Assembly (NCBI GenBank): GCA_030620095.1
Contig: JAUTXW010003816.1
Location: 558,001 to 622,000, forward strand
Reading direction: 5' to 3'
DNA from: Kuschelorhynchus macadamiae
Lineage: Eukaryota; Arthropoda; Insecta; Coleoptera; Curculionidae
Length of the DNA: 64,000 nucleotides
Shown here: one piece after another, positions 12,234 to 23,553 of the stretch
How the letters are laid out: every line of letters starts with the position of its first letter
How positions within the stretch are numbered: the stretch's first letter is position 1
Notes under the pieces: generated by a model
What the model saw: the letters and a program-made list of their open reading frames with translations, nothing else
What the model was told of the DNA's origin: nothing
Databases searched by the model: none
Position numbers and translations under genes: made by a program

Positions 12234-13978
12234 TTACGCTGCATTTTGTTCAAAACATGTGTCACAAGTTACTGTTGCATGTTGCATGCATACAAACTGA
12301 TCGCACCGAACACAAGTGTAAAACGATTTTCTATCCTTATTACGTTCACAGGAGTGACACCTTCCCGATTTGATCTGCTTTTTGCCCCGTGACTGGCTAT
12401 TGTGTTCTTTATTAGAAGAACCAGAAGATCCAGAAAATTCACCAATCTTTCTCTTCAGTCCAATAGGGAGTCTTGGATTAGTTTGTCGAATCTTCATGTG
12501 TAATTAATGCCAACGACAACTCTTTCATGAATAGACGACGCTTCGTGGAGCTTGGGCAGTTAGAATTGAAGATTACAAAAGCATTGATTGATGCCGTATT
12601 TAGTAGGGAAAAAAATACCGTCAAAGGCCATCTGCGACTATTACGCGATACATCATAGTTACTGGCAAGCTCATCAACCACATCTACACCTCCTTTCGTT
12701 AAGTTATAAAAGGTGATGATCTCTGGTTTTTGGTCGCTACCAGTTTCTACATCAATTGTATCACAGTGATGTAGGGTGGATAGTAATAAAACATTCTTAC
12801 CGTTCTTAGGAACATACGAGACGAGAGTAACATCTCTCTGGAAAGCAAATATAGATGACCTTTCAGCCCTGTTTTTGATTTGCAAAAGTTCGGTTGGTAT
12901 TTCTCTTTTATTTTTACGTAAAGTGCATACGGAGGTAAGCTTTTGTTCTTGTGATAATCTGGTTGAGAGTGAATAGCTTGCAAACCAATTATCATATGTT
13001 ATGTTCCGGCCTGACTTTTGAACAGGCTTACTAAGTCGTAAAACAATATCTTCTGGTTTGTTACTGAAATCAAATGGACCAGCTGGTTGTTTACCAACGT
13101 AAACTTCCTGGTTTAAAACGTAAAATGTTCGAGCGTCCACCAAAGCAAAAATCTTAATGCCATATTTGGCGGGTTTGTTCGGAATGAACTGCCGAAAGCT
13201 GCAACGCCCTCTAAACGATTCTAAACTTCTCATCTATAGTTAAATATTCACTAGGAGTGTAGGTTGCCACACAATTTTCAACAAACATATCAAATATTGC
13301 TCTAATGGGTGCAAGTTTATCTAATTGGCGTCTTTCTTCTCTGGTTTCACTGTTGTCAAATCGTAAGCATTGTAATAAAATACTAAACCGTTTTTGGCAC
13401 ATTATTCTAAAAATGTCTACTCCTAAGCCGTCTGTAGCCCATAAGTCATCTATGTTTAACCTTGCCGACTTTATAACACCAGAAATGTAAAGAAGGCCTA
13501 ATAGAGCTTGAAGTTCTTCAAGTGTCGTATCTTTTGTTAGGTGCTGTGTATCAGGTCTATTGTAGTTTCGTGCTTTTTCTCTCAACTTGTAGTTTGTATA
13601 TTTTACGTCGTTAAGCATTGCATCGGTAAAAAATAATTTCCAGCATTCTAAGGGATCTTTGATACTTGAAAATGCCCGTTTGACTCCAGGCAAATGCGTG
13701 ATAATATTTTCAGATCTCGTTCTTACAGCCAAGTTTCCATGTTTCTTAGACCATTTTGTAATACCATCTTTGCCAAGGTAGTAACCCCCTATATCGCTAT
13801 TAGGTTCAATAGTTGAGGAGTTTTCATTTAGTAGATTATCTTCGTCCTCTATTTCTTGCTCTGTGTCTGAATTTGCTGATCGTTCGCTGACGTTATCGTC
13901 CTCCGCTTCTGAACCGGATTGATCATCTTCTTTTGAAGGATTTTCGGCGGTTTTTTCTTCCTCGCTGTCTTTCCAGAG
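12234..13978 (-). pseudogene. piggyBac transposase (DDE_Tnp_1_7), frameshifted
   Basis: Cut-and-paste transposase specific for TTAA. Reading leftward: an acidic N-terminal region (about 13750-13978), WSKKHGN, then the core with IDDLWATDGLG and YTPSEYLTIDEK; the catalytic region has ALVDARTFYVL, TYDNWFASYSL and KGGVDVVDEL, whose aspartates fit the DDD triad; the C-terminus is a cysteine module (CHSC, CVRC, CDTC). Frames change near 13225 and near 12485, so the copy is dead. The first codons are displaced to 19309-19377 by the Gypsy insertion. Confidence 0.9.
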
Positions 13979-13980
13979 CT

Positions 13981-16900
13981 TTAAAAGTTTTGCTTGATCT
14001 TTCTCATAATATTTTCTACTAATTCTAAAACTTCGAAAGGACCGAGAAATTTCTTTTCCTTTTTGTCTCGTCTGTTACTGTTTTTGTAAACAGTCTGTCC
14101 TACTTTAAACTGATGTTGCTTTGGTTCTAGAGTGTTACGTTTTTCTATAACTTTTTCTTTTTGAGTTTGTAAGGTATTTTTTATGTCGTCATAAAGGTGT
14201 TTTAGTTTATCGTTATGGTTGGATACATAATCTGCATAAAATGTTGTTTTTATTCGTTCGAAACGTTCTACGGGTGAATTAGATTCATGGTGAAAGGGTG
14301 TAGTAAAATGAACATCTATTTTATGAGCTTTTAAAAGTTCTTGTACTGTGTTGTTTTTGAATTCAGGGCCATTGTCCATTATTATCCTTTCGGGTATACC
14401 GTAAAAGGAGAAATAATGTATTAGGGCTGTACAAATTTCTATAGAGGTTTTGCCGGAGATAGGCAAAGCTTGTCCTAATTTTGAAAAAGTATCTATAATG
14501 GTGAGAAACTCTTTGTTATCGAATTTAAAAACGTCAATGTGTAATAATTGGCTTTAATGGTTTGCCTACTGTTTCAGTAAGAACCAAAGGTACATAGGGT
14601 GGTTTACGTGAATATTTTGATGTTTGGCATATTTCGCATTCGTTAATATATTTAGTCACATCTGTTTTCATGGAAGGCCAGTAATAATTTCTTTTAAGTT
14701 TTTCGAAGGTTTCAGAAATACCACGGTGGTTACACTTGCCTTCGTGTTGGTATTTAATAAGAAGAGTGCGCTCTTCGACGTCTTTTATTGAATTTACTAA
14801 TTTGGTACATTTTATTAACTTTAAGGCTGTTGCATAAAAGTGTCTCATGTATATGTCGTTAAATTCGAGATACATGGAATCGTCATAGAAATATAAGTGG
14901 AAAGTTTTGTTGTCTGATGTGTACGTTTTTAGGAATTCTAGTATAAGTTTAGGATTACCTTTTCCGATTTTTACGTTCCAAATATTGTGTTTTTCAAAAG
15001 TGTCCCAAGTAACTTCTATTTTGTCATAGGGATTTTTTGAAATTATTATTTGATTAGGTTTATTATTTACAATTTCATCTAAGATTGAAATACCTTCGTT
15101 AATTGTTTTTCGATTACTGCTAGAGTGAGGTGTTTATAAACTACACTCTGGTATTTGAGGTGTTTGTGGTTTTTGAGATGTTTGAGGTATTCGAGATGTT
15201 AGATGTATGTGAGGTGTTTGAGATGTTTGTGGTATTTGAAGTGTTTGAGGTATTTGAAGTGTTTGAGGTATTTGAGATATTTGAGGTGAACCTATTTGTA
15301 TGTCTTGTAAAATTTTAATTTTATTTTCTTTAGTTTTTGGTGGTTCTAAATTTTGTAAAGTTGAAGTAATGTCGGTTAGTTCTAAGCTGTTTGGGTCAAA
15401 CTGGTCTAAAAAGGTGTCTATATCTAGGTCTATATCACCGGGGTTATTTATTACGCTTTCATTTTCAATCGCATTGATACAGATTCGCGAGAGTGCGTCT
15501 GCGTTTGTATTTTGCTTGCCCTTTTTATAAATTATTTCGTAGTCATATTCTTCGAGTTTTAACCTCCATCTTACAAGTTTACTGTTTGGTTCTTTTAAGT
15601 TAAAGAGCCAGACTAAGGGGCGATGATCAGTGAAAATTTGGAATTTTCGACCAAATAAATAAGGGCGAAAATATTTACATGCCCATACTATAGCGAGCAA
15701 TTCTTTCTCGATGGTAGAGTATTTTGTTTCAGAATCATTTAATGTTCTAGAGGCGTAAGCTACCGGTTTGTCGTTAGGTACATTGCCTTGTGATAATACT
15801 GCGCCTACAGCGAAGTTGCTAGCGTCGGTCGTGAGAATAAAGGGCTTTTCGAAGTCAGGATATTGAAGGATCGGTGCATTGATAAGCAATTGTTTACAGT
15901 GATTGAATGAATTGACAAAATCAGGGTTATGAACTATTTTTGAATCTTTTTTCAGGCAAAGGGTCATAGGTTTGGTAATTTTTGCGAAGTCCTTAACAAA
16001 GCGTCTGTAGTAGCCTAATAAACCTAAAAATGATTTTATTTCTTTTTGGGTTTTTGGAATCGGGAAATTTTTTATAGCAGAAATTTTGTCAGGATTGGGT
16101 TTGACTCCTTCTGTGGTAACTACGTGACCTAAATATTGGACTTCTTTTCTTAGAAATTCGGACTTGTCCATTTGAATCTTAAAGTTTGACTCACGAAGTC
16201 TGCTGAAAACTTGTCTTAATCGAGTAATATGTTCCTGAAGTGAGGTACTAAAAATTACGATGTCGTCTAGATATACAAGACAAATTTCGTTTTGAAGACC
16301 ACGCAATATATTGTCCATCCCCCGTTGGAATGTTGATGGTGCGTTTTTTAGACCGAATGGCATTCTTTTGAATTCGTAATGTCCATTTTCGGTAGAGAAA
16401 GCTGTTTTCTGAACGTCCTCAGGATCCATCTCGATTTGATGAAATCCGTTTGCCAAATCTAAAGTTGTGAAGTATTGACTTCTGCCTAATTTGTCTAAGA
16501 TGTCTGAAATATTAGGGAGGGGGTATTTATCATCAATAGAGCGTTCATTAAGGCGCCTATAGTCGATGACAAGCCTCCATTTACGTTTTCCAAAAGCATC
16601 TAACTTCTTTGGAACGATCCAGATGGGGCTGGACCAAGGGGAGACTGAATTTTGTATAATACCTTGTTCAAGCATCTTCGAAATTTGTTGTTTTACTTCT
16701 GTTCTGTGGATTTCGGGGTAACGATAACTTTTTGTGAAAATAGGTGACTCATCCTTTAAATTAATCTTATGCCGTATTTGATTAGTGAATGTTAAGGGGA
16801 TTTTATCACAATAGAATATATCTCTATACTCTAAACATAAATTTCTTATTGCTTCTCGTTCTTCAGAGTTGCAATGGTCAAGGCGAAGATTTTTTAAATT

Positions 16901-17602
16901 AGATTTTAAAATGGAATCATGATAATCGGAAATATCTTGGTCAGTTTCCATTTTCTCAATAAAGTTAATGTGGCACATATCAATGGGTTCGATATCAAAT
17001 GGTTCGGTAAAGTTTATTTTAACAGGAAAATCGCAAGAGTTGGTAACAGATGTTATAGCACAGTAATTTGAAACATTTACAAGAGCTTTAGGCATTTCGA
17101 GATTATTTTCAAATTTTGTATAATCTAAAATACCTATACCGTTTTCCATCTTTACTGGTACTCTTACAATTTGTTGCGTTCTCGCGGGTATATTTATATA
17201 GAAATTTAGAAATTTATTTTCGGTTTTCTTATTAGATTTTTCGTAAATAATACAAATTTCAGCAAATGGGGTTTTTAATTTTCCCTCTTTTATGTTAATG
17301 CTGGCGTTTAATTGACTCAAAATATCTGCGCCTATTAAGCCATCATATTTTTGAGAAAAGTCGAATAAGTAATATTTGTGAAAGCCGTTTGTATTAAAAA
17401 TAGTAAAAAATGGTATATTAGCAACTTCATCGTGGTTTGACATGGCATGTGCCGTTTGAATATTAAATGTTTCTTTTTTTATAAATTGTTTATAAAATTT
17501 ATGCGCGATGTCAGGACTTATCAAACTTCTAGAACTACCTGTATCTATTAAAAAATAAGCGTTGATTTCGGGAATAAAAATATACGGAAGGTCTGATCTC
17601 AT
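13981..17602 (-). pseudogene. pol: Gypsy pol: protease, reverse transcriptase, RNase H, integrase
   Basis: Domains in order from the ATG at 17600-17602: aspartic protease with LIDTGSSRSLIS; reverse transcriptase with VIDYRRLN and the active site YLDDIVIFS; RNase H with TTDASNFAVGAVLSQ; a proline-rich repetitive segment (15137-15300); the integrase zinc finger (HxxxxxH-like, CEICQ) to about 14534; and the integrase core with DNGPEF, HESNSPVERF and a GPFEVLEL tail. An in-frame stop at 15134-15136 and a frameshift near 14540 disrupt it. The frame is displaced from gag and overlaps its end region, so normal expression would need frameshifting. Confidence 0.9.
15137..15300 (-). repeat. Proline/glutamine-rich coding minisatellite in Gypsy pol
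   Basis: A run of imperfect 9-15 bp units encodes repeats of the type IPQTxQ (about ten units) between RNase H and integrase. On the plus strand the same units read as GAGGTGTTTGAG-like repeats. It is an unusual linker for this family and ends at the premature stop. Confidence 0.8.
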
Positions 17603-17616
17603 ATTTTTGAGAAATA

Positions 17617-18831
17617 TTATGTCTGGTTGTTGTCCTGATGAGCGAGCGAAAAATTTTCCTCGTAATTGTTATTATTACAAGTAACCGCAGGTGAATATTC
17701 CGTCGAGTATGTGTCAGCATAATATGTGGGGTCATATGGGTATGGATATGTATTGTCCGCACCATAGTAATTTTGATTTATTAATGAAGGGGGTTGGTTT
17801 TGTGGTTGCCTGTTATTAGAAAATGGGAATCTGAAATTTTGATTTTGAAATGGTTGTCCCTGTTGGAAAGGTCTGGGTGGAAAATTGTTTGCTGTTTGCA
17901 TTGGCTGAAATGGTCTAGGAGCGAAATTATTGATCATGGGCATTGTTTGAAAAGGCCTAGGGGCGAAATTAGTAGGTGGTAATATGGGTCTAGGTAAAAA
18001 TGAAAAATTTGGATGGGGATATGTATTTTGTGGTCTAGATTGAATATTTGAGTTTTGGTTTCTTATATTAGGCAAATTTGTGTTATATTGATTTTTAAAA
18101 TTAGAATTTGTTGTATAATTTCTACCTGAGCTAAACTGAATAAAATTTTCTTCTTCAGTTGTATATGCTAACGCTTCTTCGAGATTTTGCGGGTTTTTAA
18201 GCCTGACTACTAATTGCATGTGATAAGGAAGACCTGCTAAAAATGTTTTTAAGGCAAAATCATCATAATGTGCTATTTTCATTCTTTTTTCTGTGTTATC
18301 GACTATGAGAGTACTTAGTTTTGCAAATAAAAGGCTTCTGGCATCTTGTATTCGCATGCCGAAATTTAAAGGTGATTCATTTTTTTGTGGCTTTATAGAA
18401 ATCAAATCTTGTATAAGGCAATCAATGCCTCTTTGATCGGAAAATGTTAAATTTAATGTATTTTTTATTAAAACCCAAGAGTTGAGCTCTGATCTTGACC
18501 CAATTAGATCAGCTGCCCTACCTCGTAACTTACTTAATATGGTATCTAAAAGTATTACATTTATAGGGTCTTCAAGATTAGTAGAATTTTGAAAATTTTT
18601 TAATAAGTTTTCACATGAACAGATAAATCTTTGAAGCAATTTAGTATTACCGTCAAAAGGAGGAATGTTATCGGCTTGGTATCTCATAAGCGGAATATCG
18701 CGACTCATATTTTCGGTTGGTGTAGATGTTTCGAGATTTAAATTATTATCAAGAACTGTTAAAAAAGTATCGTCGTTCGAGCTTACGCTTAATTGAGATA
18801 AATTTGCAATTATATCGTCAATATCAGACAA
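17617..18831 (-). CDS. gag: Gypsy Gag polyprotein
   Basis: About 404 residues. The first 215 or so form a capsid-like helical region, and the C-terminal third is rich in Pro, Gln, Asn and Phe with repeated RPFQPM-like units. I see no CCHC zinc knuckle, which is a feature of several insect 17.6/297-type Gags. The frame opens at a TTG; the first in-frame ATG (in ENMSRDIP) is about 40 codons later, so either the start codon was lost or the start lies elsewhere. Gag packages the RNA and forms the particle. Confidence 0.75.
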   Translation of the reverse strand: MSDIDDIIANLSQLSVSSNDDTFLTVLDNNLNLETSTPTENMSRDIPLMRYQADNIPPFDGNTKLLQRFICSCENLLKNFQNSTNLEDPINVILLDTILSKLRGRAADLIGSRSELNSWVLIKNTLNLTFSDQRGIDCLIQDLISIKPQKNESPLNFGMRIQDARSLLFAKLSTLIVDNTEKRMKIAHYDDFALKTFLAGLPYHMQLVVRLKNPQNLEEALAYTTEEENFIQFSSGRNYTTNSNFKNQYNTNLPNIRNQNSNIQSRPQNTYPHPNFSFLPRPILPPTNFAPRPFQTMPMINNFAPRPFQPMQTANNFPPRPFQQGQPFQNQNFRFPFSNNRQPQNQPPSLINQNYYGADNTYPYPYDPTYYADTYSTEYSPAVTCNNNNYEENFSLAHQDNNQT

Positions 18832-19170
18832 ATTAAAAATACTACTTTATAGAAATAAAAATGCCTATTTAAAACTAGGAAAAGTGGGAAATTTTGTATA
18901 GGAAAATGAGCACTTACAATAATATTCCAGCGAAGATTAACTGCATGTTCTTCTTGGCTGCTTTTTCTAAACTACTGCCTAGAGGATCCGATGCGAGGTG
19001 TCCCAGGCGTCTTAATTCTAGGTTCCCAGAGGTTCGGTCGATGTTGGACTTCTCCCTGGTAGGTTCTTGGGGGCTGCAAACTTCTTTTTTTTTCTTTTTT
19101 CTGGTTTTAGATCGACGAACTGTTGAAACAGACCGGATAAGCGATGTTTGTCTTTTCCGTTCGATCAAAA

Positions 19171-19189
19171 TCCGTGCCCGACTGCGCCA
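19171..19189 (-). other. Gypsy primer-binding site
   Basis: Read on the minus strand this is TGGCGCAGTCGGGCACGG, matching the TGGCGCAGTCGG start known from 17.6/297-type Gypsy elements (serine tRNA primer). It directly follows the presumed LTR end at 19190. Confidence 0.75.
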
Positions 19190-19308
19190 GTTTTACAACC
19201 CCGAAATTGACTTTTTTTTAAAAAACAATTTATTTTTTTAAGAACCGAGCTACATGAATACAATCTTATAACTAACTTAACATTGTTTTGCAAAAACTAT
19301 TTATATTA

Positions 19309-19377
19309 TAATAATTGCTGATGTCGGCGTTCTAGTTCTGTGAAGTTACACCATATGGTCGAGGTTATGGAACTCAT
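19309..19377 (-). pseudogene. Displaced 5' coding end of the piggyBac transposase
   Basis: An ATG at 19375-19377 opens a 23-codon frame ending HQQLL exactly where the Gypsy sequence begins. The piggyBac frame resumes at about 13978 with KLWKDSEEEK. The position, just inside the right terminal repeat, suits a transposase start. The link is inferred from context. Confidence 0.45.
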
Positions 19378-19429
19378 AACTCGCGGCGACAAAGTACGCT
19401 GGGGTATATTATACCCCACCGTACCGACG

Positions 19430-22400
19430 CACAGTGGTTCCATGTATATGCTAATTGGTGACAAAAATCAATATCTTCAGTTATAAGCTCAAATTTGTGG
19501 AAAAATACTCTAGAAATGAATAGGTACATATTTTATTGTCCCGTCAGACTTGTATCTGGCAATACAGATGTCTAGAATTTGTTTTGCTTCAAGATTGGTA
19601 ACTTTTAATATTCAATAAATACTTATTACTACAATAGTAATTTTTACATATGATAGACATTGGTATTGTATTGTAATTAAGGTATTGTAATTAAATGTAC
19701 GGTAAATATATTAACAAAACATTGAAGAAACAACATTAACATATGAAATTGAAGAAATAGATTATATTATACAGGGGTGGTCGTAAAGTAAGAAATAAAT
19801 TCAATATCTCGTATAATGATTTTTCCGGAAAATCGCTTGAGCACATCGATTTATTTTTCTCCCAAAGTATGTTTTACAAAAAACATAAGTATATGCAGGG
19901 TGTTCTAAAAAAGATATGTACAAAACTGTTTAATTGCTTCTTTTAAAAATCTAAACATTTTGCACGTAACATTCATTTTGGCTAAAAAAATAATGAAAAC
20001 AAATTATTTCGACCCAACTAAATAGTAGCTTGCATAAATTTATAACGCGATAAATAAAAGAATCAATGTCAATAATGGTAATTATTATTGGCATTATTAT
20101 TGATAGGTTTTTTGTATAGCACGTGACATGAAACATTTTTAGAAATTTACAGGCATGACAGTTCAAAAATACAAACAAGAAAATGGATTGCTACTTAAAT
20201 TAAATTCGATTGAAGAAAGTTAAAATAGAGTCATCGACTAACCTATAAAATATTTATTAAAGGTGAGGTAAATAAATATTCAAATACAAAATTTAGAGAA
20301 GAATAATCAAATTTCAAACAATAATAACATTTATCACTATTCTTCTAACAAATCTAGAACTGCCTTGGGAAAAGTACTTTTATTTTTTGGCGGCAATATT
20401 CTTAATTCTGTTATCAAGGAGTCTGAACTAAGTAATAATCTATTTAAGAGATCCATATTAGACTTTGTACGAGACATTTTTCGAGTATGATTTAGTCGGA
20501 ATAATTTATATTCTTTATTTTTGGCCTCGGCAGCTTCCTCAGACAGTTCTCCAATGGGTAATATGGCGTTTTCTATAACGTCAGCTCCATTAGTGTCTTG
20601 TGAACTGAAGGAGGAAGATTAAACCAGGGATATTCAGTTACCAGTAGTCGTGCAGTGGTTAAAGAAAATTCTCGAAACTTTATAACATTAATTTTATATC
20701 CTGAAGAAATGCACCTTAAAATTATAGAACATCTTTCTAAAAGATTTTTGTTTAGACCTGTGATTTCAGAGGATTCATCTAAATGTTTGAAGAATTTTCT
20801 TGCGGTATTTCCGTCATTAGAATTACCATTTCCTCCACATTTTGGCTTATCTACTATCAAACCTAATTTATTCCTAAAGTCACACTGAATTTGGCTTTTC
20901 CTTTCAGATAAAAGTAGTTTCTCGTCTTTAGACCGTATTTGCCATTTTTTTATATTTAATCTATACGAAAGATGGATAAAATACTCGAAAAATCGTATAT
21001 ATGAATGCAGAGGTGACAAACCAAATTCAAATGTTTCTGGACGAACTTGTTTTTGAAGACACAAATCGATATCGTTCATCTCTTTGGGACTTGAACCACA
21101 AATATAACATCTGGCCGAAGACGAATCACTTAAACTGCTACAGATTTTTCCATCGACCATAGTTAGCTGCAAATTGTGCCCTATTGAATAGTTCTTGTCA
21201 TAAGATGAGACTACTGTGGGCTTCAAGGATTTAATTTTTTTTTTGAAGTATTTTTCTTCATTGAGAGCCACTTCCTGGGTTTCTTTTATGAACTGGAATC
21301 TAACCGGTCTGCAATAGCGTGTAGACGAGGTTCGGGGATTTTTCCACACTATTTTTTCAGGATTACTTTCAAAAACAAGACGAAGGGGTACATATGAAGT
21401 TACAAACAAACTCCTGTCCTGCAATGTTGGATCTTGAAAAGATTGCTTATATTCTGAATGACCACTACTGCCATCAAATCCCCATTTCCCTAACAAAATA
21501 AGATTTTGTTCTTGATTGATAGCAGTAGAGTCGATCACCTCTTTTTGGGATGCCAATATTCTGCTTGCAGTATGATCTAGTAGGTTTTGCAACTCTATCT
21601 CAGCAGATGATTCGTTAACTTTTATGTAATCTTCACTGGGGTAGCACTTTTTCTTGGACTTTAAAACTTTTTGATATGAAGGAAAAATGTCGTTGTTCAT
21701 TTTGGAATTAATAAAATTTTTCAATAATATGTACTGATGTTTAGTCAGTTTAGCTTCCACAAGAAGAGATGCGATTTCATCAGGACTAACTTTTTTGTGA
21801 TTGTTGTTATAAGTTGAAGGCCGTCGAATCAAATTAATCATAGAGCTATCAGAAATTTGTGACAATTTTCTTTTTTGTGATCGTCGACAACATTGATCAA
21901 AACTTTTCTTTGGTCTTCCGCGGGCAGATGCTGGTTTGCTGACCTGGGTTAACTTAGGTCCCTGTATATTAACGAAAACTTCATCAGACTTCACCAACCA
22001 ATTAGAATTTCTTTTGAGAAAAAAATCTTTATTGCGTCTGGCATTTGACCAATTTTCTGCTATTTTTTTGCACAAATAAAATATTTTTTTCTCCAAATCA
22101 GTAGAATTCAAATTTTCAGCCTCGGGTAATTGGTCTGATAAATTAATAAATATTTCTTTTGCTCTCGTCGTAGCAGACCCAGCCTTTGTCAACCATATCT
22201 CGAAAATACTCATTCTATCAATTGAACATCGGTATCATGTACCTGAAAAGAACGGCATATTTTACCCTTATTTTGCAATGTCTCAGTTACTACAGATCAT
22301 CATTGAAAAAAGAGTAGCAAAAACTGCACACCAATATTTGTCCTAACATAAGTCAAGGCATGTTGCTACTTGACACTGTGAGAGTCATTTCGGGAAAACT

Positions 22401-22806
22401 CGGGGAACATATTTAAAACGCTTATTTTATCGAAAATTTTGTATAATTAACGTAAAAATTACATAAAATACCTAATTCTATCACTCAAAATTAAAAAACT
22501 TACCTTGTTTTTGAATATTCATAGTGAAAACTTTGTCACTAGTGGCACTTTTACAACAAACTGTTAAAAATGCGACATAAGCGGCGACAGCTCAGCGCCA
22601 ACTTGATTCGGTTGTCAACGTCTTTATCGCGGCACACATGATAAAGTCACGATTAGGCCTATTATTTTAAATGAATACGTGATTTGACAGTCATCAATAT
22701 TTTAAAATCATGAAATTGGACTATCGCTAATTAAAAAAAAATAGGTTTTTACAAATTTGATTTTTATTGATTATGATGTATTTTGTTCATTTGGGAAATC
22801 ACAGTG
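19430..22806. mobile_element. Transib transposon (RAG1-related family)
   Basis: The left end begins CACAGTGG at 19430 and the right end is CACAGTG at 22800-22806; the heptamers are inverse apart from the central base. Both ends are flanked by CGACG (19425-19429 and 22807-22811), exactly the GC-rich 5-bp target duplication known for Transib. Length 3.4 kb. It landed in the right terminal repeat of the piggyBac, whose outermost bases resume at 22812. A frameshifted transposase lies inside. The DNA at 19440-20330 and 22214-22800 holds no gene I can see. Confidence 0.85.
20337..22213 (-). pseudogene. Transib transposase, frameshifted near the C-terminus
   Basis: Start at 22211-22213. The catalytic core shows LLGKWGFDGSSGHSEYKQ (first Asp), KNPRTSSTRYCRPVRFQF, TMVDGKICSSL (second Asp) and the zinc motif CYICGSSPKEMN. 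The C-terminal block should read YPWFNLPPSVHKTLM followed by HG-type residues; instead the frame stops at about 20571, while the neighbouring frame continues at once with ILPIGELSEEAAEAKNKEY and HTRKMSR to a stop at 20337-20339. The expected HG residues are missing, which points to a deletion of about 4 bp. The E in this C-terminal block is the family's third catalytic residue. Otherwise the gene is open over 1.6 kb. Confidence 0.88.
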
Positions 22807-22816
22807 CGACGCCGGG

Positions 22817-23165
22817 TTAAATCAATGTTTGACAGGTTATATTGGGTATTATTAAATATGGAAGAGTCTCTCGGATATTCTCTTCCTCGGGGCACCTCCA
22901 TGGAGAGGTCCTCCATGTAGGTGGCTCCGGAAAAAGTGTCAACTAAATAAGTTTTAAAAGATTTGTCATGTTTTTGGTAGTGTACGGGGGCGGTTTGAGA
23001 CAAGCTTGTCAGGCACCCACCACTCACCCGAGGAACATCTGGATGTTTGTTCCCCTCGCCAGAGAATAGAGTGAGCTCATGCTCAATGAGGGGGACGGTG
23101 TTGCTGGGCAAATGGGAAGCTGATATACCGTGCTTGGGAACCACGTCAGACGTTGAGGTGGCCAT
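22817..23165 (-). pseudogene. Unrecognised ORF of insertion X, cut by piggyBac
   Basis: Starts at 23163-23165 and encodes about 115 residues (EVPRGREYPRDSSIF, NNTQYNLSNIDL near the end) before the piggyBac TTAA. It then runs by chance through the piggyBac tip into Transib and stops at 22764. With piggyBac removed, the frame continues on the far side from 11971 down to a TAG at 11910-11912, adding about 20 residues. I do not recognise the family. A second open stretch at 11600-11850 on the same strand looks similar in composition and may be another part of X. Confidence 0.4.
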
Positions 23166-23553
23166 TGGTAGTCAGTTGGAAAAAGTTTTACTTTAAAAAT
23201 TCAAAGTCCGGCTCTGCTGAACAAACAAATTAGGGAGCATCGGGAGTCTGTCGGGGTGAAGTCTCTTATTATTTATAGCTCTTAGCCTAAATAGTATATA
23301 CAAAAACCGTAAGGATTTATTTACTTATTAACTCCTGTCTCTATGGCCTTAGCCGTGTGTAGGCTTTTCTAAGTCCGTACACCACTAAAAAAATGTCACC
23401 TTTCGATCTCAAGTCGAAACGTCAAAAGAAAGCACTATGCACTGTCACTGTTAGTGTTCGTGTAGGCACTTTAATGCTTTAGTTTATTGTTTATAGTTTA
23501 TATGTTGAGATTTATTAAAAGCTCGTTCAACAGTCTTTTGTCCTCACAACAAG
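23166..23553. other. Backbone of insertion X left of the Polinton
   Basis: No gene or repeat recognised. The stretch ends with AACAAG (23548-23553), the left copy of the Polinton target duplication. Confidence 0.5.

Larger units (their letters stand above)
13979..19308 (-). mobile_element. Ty3/Gypsy retrotransposon (17.6/297-like) inserted in piggyBac
   Basis: Gag and pol read leftward between a primer-binding site at 19171-19189 and piggyBac coding sequence at about 13978. Only the promoter-side LTR is visible (about 19190-19308, with a TATAAATAG box). At the other end the integrase runs straight into piggyBac sequence with no LTR, so that end is truncated or deleted. The junction coordinates on both sides are estimates to within about 10 bp. 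Confidence 0.8.
11976..22816. mobile_element. piggyBac-type transposon with nested Gypsy and Transib
   Basis: The left end reads TTAA|CCCGGCG (11972-11975 is the target TTAA) and the right end reads CGCCGGG|TTAA in mirror form (TTAA at 22817-22820). Subterminal sequences around CGGTACGGTGGGG occur at both ends (about 11991 left, 19410-19425 right). The right terminal repeat is cut in two by Transib, leaving the outermost bases at 22807-22816. The element carries a broken transposase on the minus strand that is itself interrupted by Gypsy. Without the guests it would be about 2.1 kb. Confidence 0.85.

Noticed and set aside
13979..13990. A second Gypsy LTR at the piggyBac junction
   Set aside because: Only a few bases resemble the LTR end; integrase sequence runs to the junction, so truncation is more likely.
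22374..22380. CACTGTG as the right end of Transib
   Set aside because: No CGACG follows, whereas CACAGTG at 22800-22806 is followed by CGACG and the missing piggyBac tip.
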